Shown piece by piece: positions 62,100-64,000 of a DNA stretch of 64,000 bases. The position numbers and the translations under genes were made by a program. Under the pieces are notes generated by a model. It saw only the letters and a list, made by a program, of their open reading frames with translations, was not told where the DNA came from and ran no database searches. This DNA comes from an uncultured bacterium (GTDB lineage: Bacteria > Planctomycetota > JAJSAM01 > JAJVHW01). The first letter of the stretch is position 1; every line of letters begins with the position of its first letter. The DNA lies in assembly GCA_937996235.1 (NCBI GenBank), contig CALKVK010000018.1:73662-137661 (forward strand), given 5' to 3'.

Positions 62100-63170
62100 C
62101 TACTCGGGCAGACGGAGCGTCTGCCCCGCCTGCAGGTCTCGCGGCGAGGCGAGCCCGTTCAGGTCCTGCAGCTCCTTCCAGCGCGAGCCGTCGTGGAGCT
62201 CGCGGGCCGCGATCCTCGACAGCGTGTCGCCGGCGCGGACCACGTACGTGCGGCCGCCGGTGCCGGAGACCGTGCGCGGGGACGGGGAGCGCGCAGGGGC
62301 CTCCGAGGTCGGCGCCGCCGGATCGGAGCTGCTGCGCGCGAGCTCGGGAACGCGCAGCTTCGCGTCGCGGCGCAGGCTCTCGGGGTCGCTGATCCCGTTG
62401 TACTCGAGCAGCGTGCGCCAGTGGCGGGTCGTGCCCCAGAGCTTCTGGGAGATGCCCATCGCGGTGTCGCCGGGCTGGACCACGTAGACGCCCGGGGCCG
62501 CCGCGGCGGCCGCGCCGTCGGCGGGCGCCGTGCCGGAGCGGGGCGTCGGGACGGCTGCGCCGCCGGCGACCGGGAGCCGCAGCTTCTGCCCGAGGCGCAG
62601 CCTCGCCGGGTCGACCGTCGGGTTCAGCGCGGCGATCTCCTTGTAGCGGTTCGCCGCTCCCAGCTCGCGCTCGGCGATGCGGTAGAAGCTGTCGCCGGAG
62701 CGGACCTCGTACTCGCGGAACGCAGGCTCGACCGGAGCCGGAGCGACCGGCGGCGGGACCGGCTCGGGCGTCGGCCCCTTCGCCGCGAACGGATCGGGTC
62801 CGGGCGCGGGCGCCGGGACGAGCTGGTCGGAGGGCGGCGGCGCCGACGCGCGTGCGTCGGGGCCGAGCCCGTCGGCGGGCGCGCCGTTCCCGAGGGGGTC
62901 GGCAGCGGTCTCCTCGCCGGGCCAGGGCGCGAGCGGCGGCGCGGGCGGGACCTCGTCGAGCGGCTCACCCTGCGGGCCGGCCTCGGGCGTCCGACCGGGC
63001 GGTGTCGAGCCCGACTCCAGGAGCGCGGTGTCGTTCTCGCCGCCGGAGCCGGAGGGGAAGAGCGTGTCGCTCGGCGTGATCGCGACCACGCCCACCACGA
63101 CCACGAGGATCACGATCACCAGGATCCCGAGCTTCTCGAGATTGCCCATGCTGCTGCCGTCGTCGCTCAC
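62100..63170 (-). CDS. Membrane-anchored triple-LysM protein
   Basis: 356 residues. An uncleaved N-terminal helix (LGILVIVILVVVVGVVAI) and a Pro/Gly-rich linker (about 40-155) precede three LysM domains (about 152-200, 230-275 and 308-355). Each LysM begins like YEVRSGDSFYRIAE, YVVQPGDTAMGISQ or YVVRAGDTLSRIAA. LysM binds peptidoglycan or related glycans, so the protein should tether membrane and wall, or scaffold periplasmic enzymes. GTG 63170 has a GGGAGGA site; an ATG seven codons on is possible. Confidence 0.88.
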   Translation of the reverse strand: MSDDGSSMGNLEKLGILVIVILVVVVGVVAITPSDTLFPSGSGGENDTALLESGSTPPGRTPEAGPQGEPLDEVPPAPPLAPWPGEETAADPLGNGAPADGLGPDARASAPPPSDQLVPAPAPGPDPFAAKGPTPEPVPPPVAPAPVEPAFREYEVRSGDSFYRIAERELGAANRYKEIAALNPTVDPARLRLGQKLRLPVAGGAAVPTPRSGTAPADGAAAAAAPGVYVVQPGDTAMGISQKLWGTTRHWRTLLEYNGISDPESLRRDAKLRVPELARSSSDPAAPTSEAPARSPSPRTVSGTGGRTYVVRAGDTLSRIAARELHDGSRWKELQDLNGLASPRDLQAGQTLRLPE

Positions 63171-63639
63171 CGGAGTCCTCCCGCCGCACGCGCCGAGATG
63201 GCTGGCGTCTGCCGGGACGCAGGCCCGGGCGTGGCGGCACCTTCGCGGTTGCTGAGCGTAGCGGCGCTCGCGGCGGAATCAAGTATCCACACGACATGTA
63301 GTGGAGAAATGCACTTTTGACCCCTGGATGCTGTCGCGGCGCGCACTCGACTGCACCGTGCGCACGCGCCGGGCAGCGTATCGGCGGCGGCACGCGCCTC
63401 CGGGCGTCGGGACCGCGGGTCCGGCGCGCGCGGCGGGCTGCGTCGGCAGGCGTGGCGCGGGCGCTTCGGGGGCCTCCCGTCGCGGGCCCCACCGACCGGA
63501 ACTTGATTGGACGGAGCGTGGTACGCCGCGTGCTAGTTTCGGCCGGATCGGCCCGCGCCGGGCGGCGCTGTCCCCGCAGAGGGACGCGGTCGCTCGGACG
63601 GGTCGCGCAGCGCGGACACCCCCCGGCACGAGGACCCCC
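63171..63639. other. 469-base divergent intergenic region with an AT-richer island
   Basis: No coding frame of natural composition. An island at about 63270-63320 (AATCAAGTATCCACACG, then GGAGAAATGCACTTTTGAC) is clearly AT-richer than its surroundings and probably holds the promoter of the LysM gene. The rest is GC-rich up to the +strand promoter candidate at 63498-63539. Confidence 0.5.
63498..63539 (+). promoter_or_regulatory. Candidate promoter: GGAACTT plus TGC-TAGTTT
   Basis: GGAACTT resembles an ECF-type -35. A TGC-TAGTTT extended -10 ends at 63539, 100 bases before the FGE-like gene. The two do not have a standard spacing, so they may belong to different promoters. Confidence 0.25.
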
Positions 63640-64000
63640 ATGGCAGCAAGTTCCCTGCGGCGCTTCGCCCTGCCCGGCACGATGCTCGTGCTGACGGCCG
63701 CCGCCTTCGCACAGACGGGCGACACGACGGCCCCTCCGGGCATGACGCTGGTCCCGGCGACTCCGGCCCAGCCGCTCGGCATGGACGAGGCCGAGGTCAA
63801 GGCGTTCCTGACACAGGACGTGCCGAAGAGCATGCCGACGAGCGATCGGCGCTTCGACTTCTACTGGAGCCTCGGCGCGCTCTTCATGGGCCCGCGCCAC
63901 AGCGTCCCCACCGCCGACGTCTATCTGGCGCGTTTCGAGCTCACGAACGCGCAGTGGCACAGCTTCCTCGAGCAGCCCGAGAACCAGGACTCCGACACGA
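63640..64000 (+). CDS. Secreted FGE-sulfatase-like protein (partial, C-terminus beyond window)
   Basis: The first about 120 residues are visible. Signal peptide (FALPGTMLVLTAAAFAQ), then a Pro-rich segment. The region VYLARFELTNAQWHSFLEQPEN matches the start of formylglycine-generating-enzyme (FGE/SUMF1-like) domains, whose N-terminal part reads F.VTNAQ(Y/W)..FL. The rest lies off the edge, so catalytic cysteines cannot be checked. ATG 63640 has GAGGA five bases upstream. Confidence 0.65.
   Translation, partial: MAASSLRRFALPGTMLVLTAAAFAQTGDTTAPPGMTLVPATPAQPLGMDEAEVKAFLTQDVPKSMPTSDRRFDFYWSLGALFMGPRHSVPTADVYLARFELTNAQWHSFLEQPENQDSDT

Noticed and set aside
63270..63320. Definite -35/-10 promoter for the LysM gene in the AT-richer island
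   Set aside because: GATACT and TACATG-like hexamers exist on the minus strand, but no -35 at a standard spacing. Only the AT-rich island itself is reported.

Overview
The window is a very GC-rich (roughly 70-75 % by eye), gene-dense bacterial chromosome segment. It carries about 50 protein genes and two gene remnants. I see no tRNA, rRNA, CRISPR array, insertion sequence or phage gene. The gene set points to a Gram-negative with a lipid A/heptose envelope: lpxK, an LpxL-type acyltransferase, hldE, a heptosyltransferase and Kdo-kinase-like proteins. It also holds many secreted HEAT-repeat proteins, FHA-linked signalling proteins, a giant alpha-2-macroglobulin, an NrfHA ammonia-forming nitrite reductase and proteins opening with LSm-like 'DGS' beta modules. 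This mix is typical of a high-GC Planctomycetota-type lineage. That placement is inference; a myxobacterium-like organism is not excluded.

Layout. 1-5 kb: secreted HEAT protein (truncated by the window edge), a GNAT acetyltransferase, a secreted gluzincin-type peptidase and an FHA-GAF-sigma54 activator. 5-11.3 kb: a bile-acid-symporter-family protein and a membrane M48 peptidase ending in a good terminator, then gyrA with two small downstream genes. 11.3-15.8 kb: a second GNAT, a two-gene glutamine-dependent NAD synthetase and an NfeD/slipin pair. 15.8-26 kb: a minus-strand secretory unit of the 2672-residue alpha-2-macroglobulin, an M64 peptidase and a lipoprotein. 26-28.5 kb: truD, a pseudopilin-like protein and a degenerate site-2-protease-like membrane protein. 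28.5-32.9 kb: nrfHA, a DinB/TetR divergent pair with two perfect 16-bp palindromic operators, a gene remnant and a duplicated membrane protein. 32.9-38.7 kb: cytoplasmic HEAT protein, orphan ParA, a tandem repeat array and an FHA-GAF-histidine kinase. 38.7-45 kb: pyrBI, a class III aminotransferase, a DUF4253 lipoprotein, a beta-helix gene remnant, a secreted HEAT protein and a MoxR ATPase. 45-61 kb: an envelope glycoconjugate region (six glycosyltransferases, methyltransferase, DMT transporter, heptose synthesis, Kdo-type kinase, lipid A acylation and phosphorylation), mostly minus-strand operons with 4-7 bp stop/start overlaps. 61-64 kb: a secreted LSm-like protein, a triple-LysM membrane protein and the start of an FGE-like secreted protein.

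The most unusual recurring feature is regulatory. Many operon-leading genes have a TANNNT hexamer (TACGAT, TAGACT, TACCCT and similar) ending only 6-10 bases before the start codon and usually no Shine-Dalgarno. This is the layout expected for leaderless transcripts. Genes inside operons instead have Shine-Dalgarno sites or overlap the previous stop codon.
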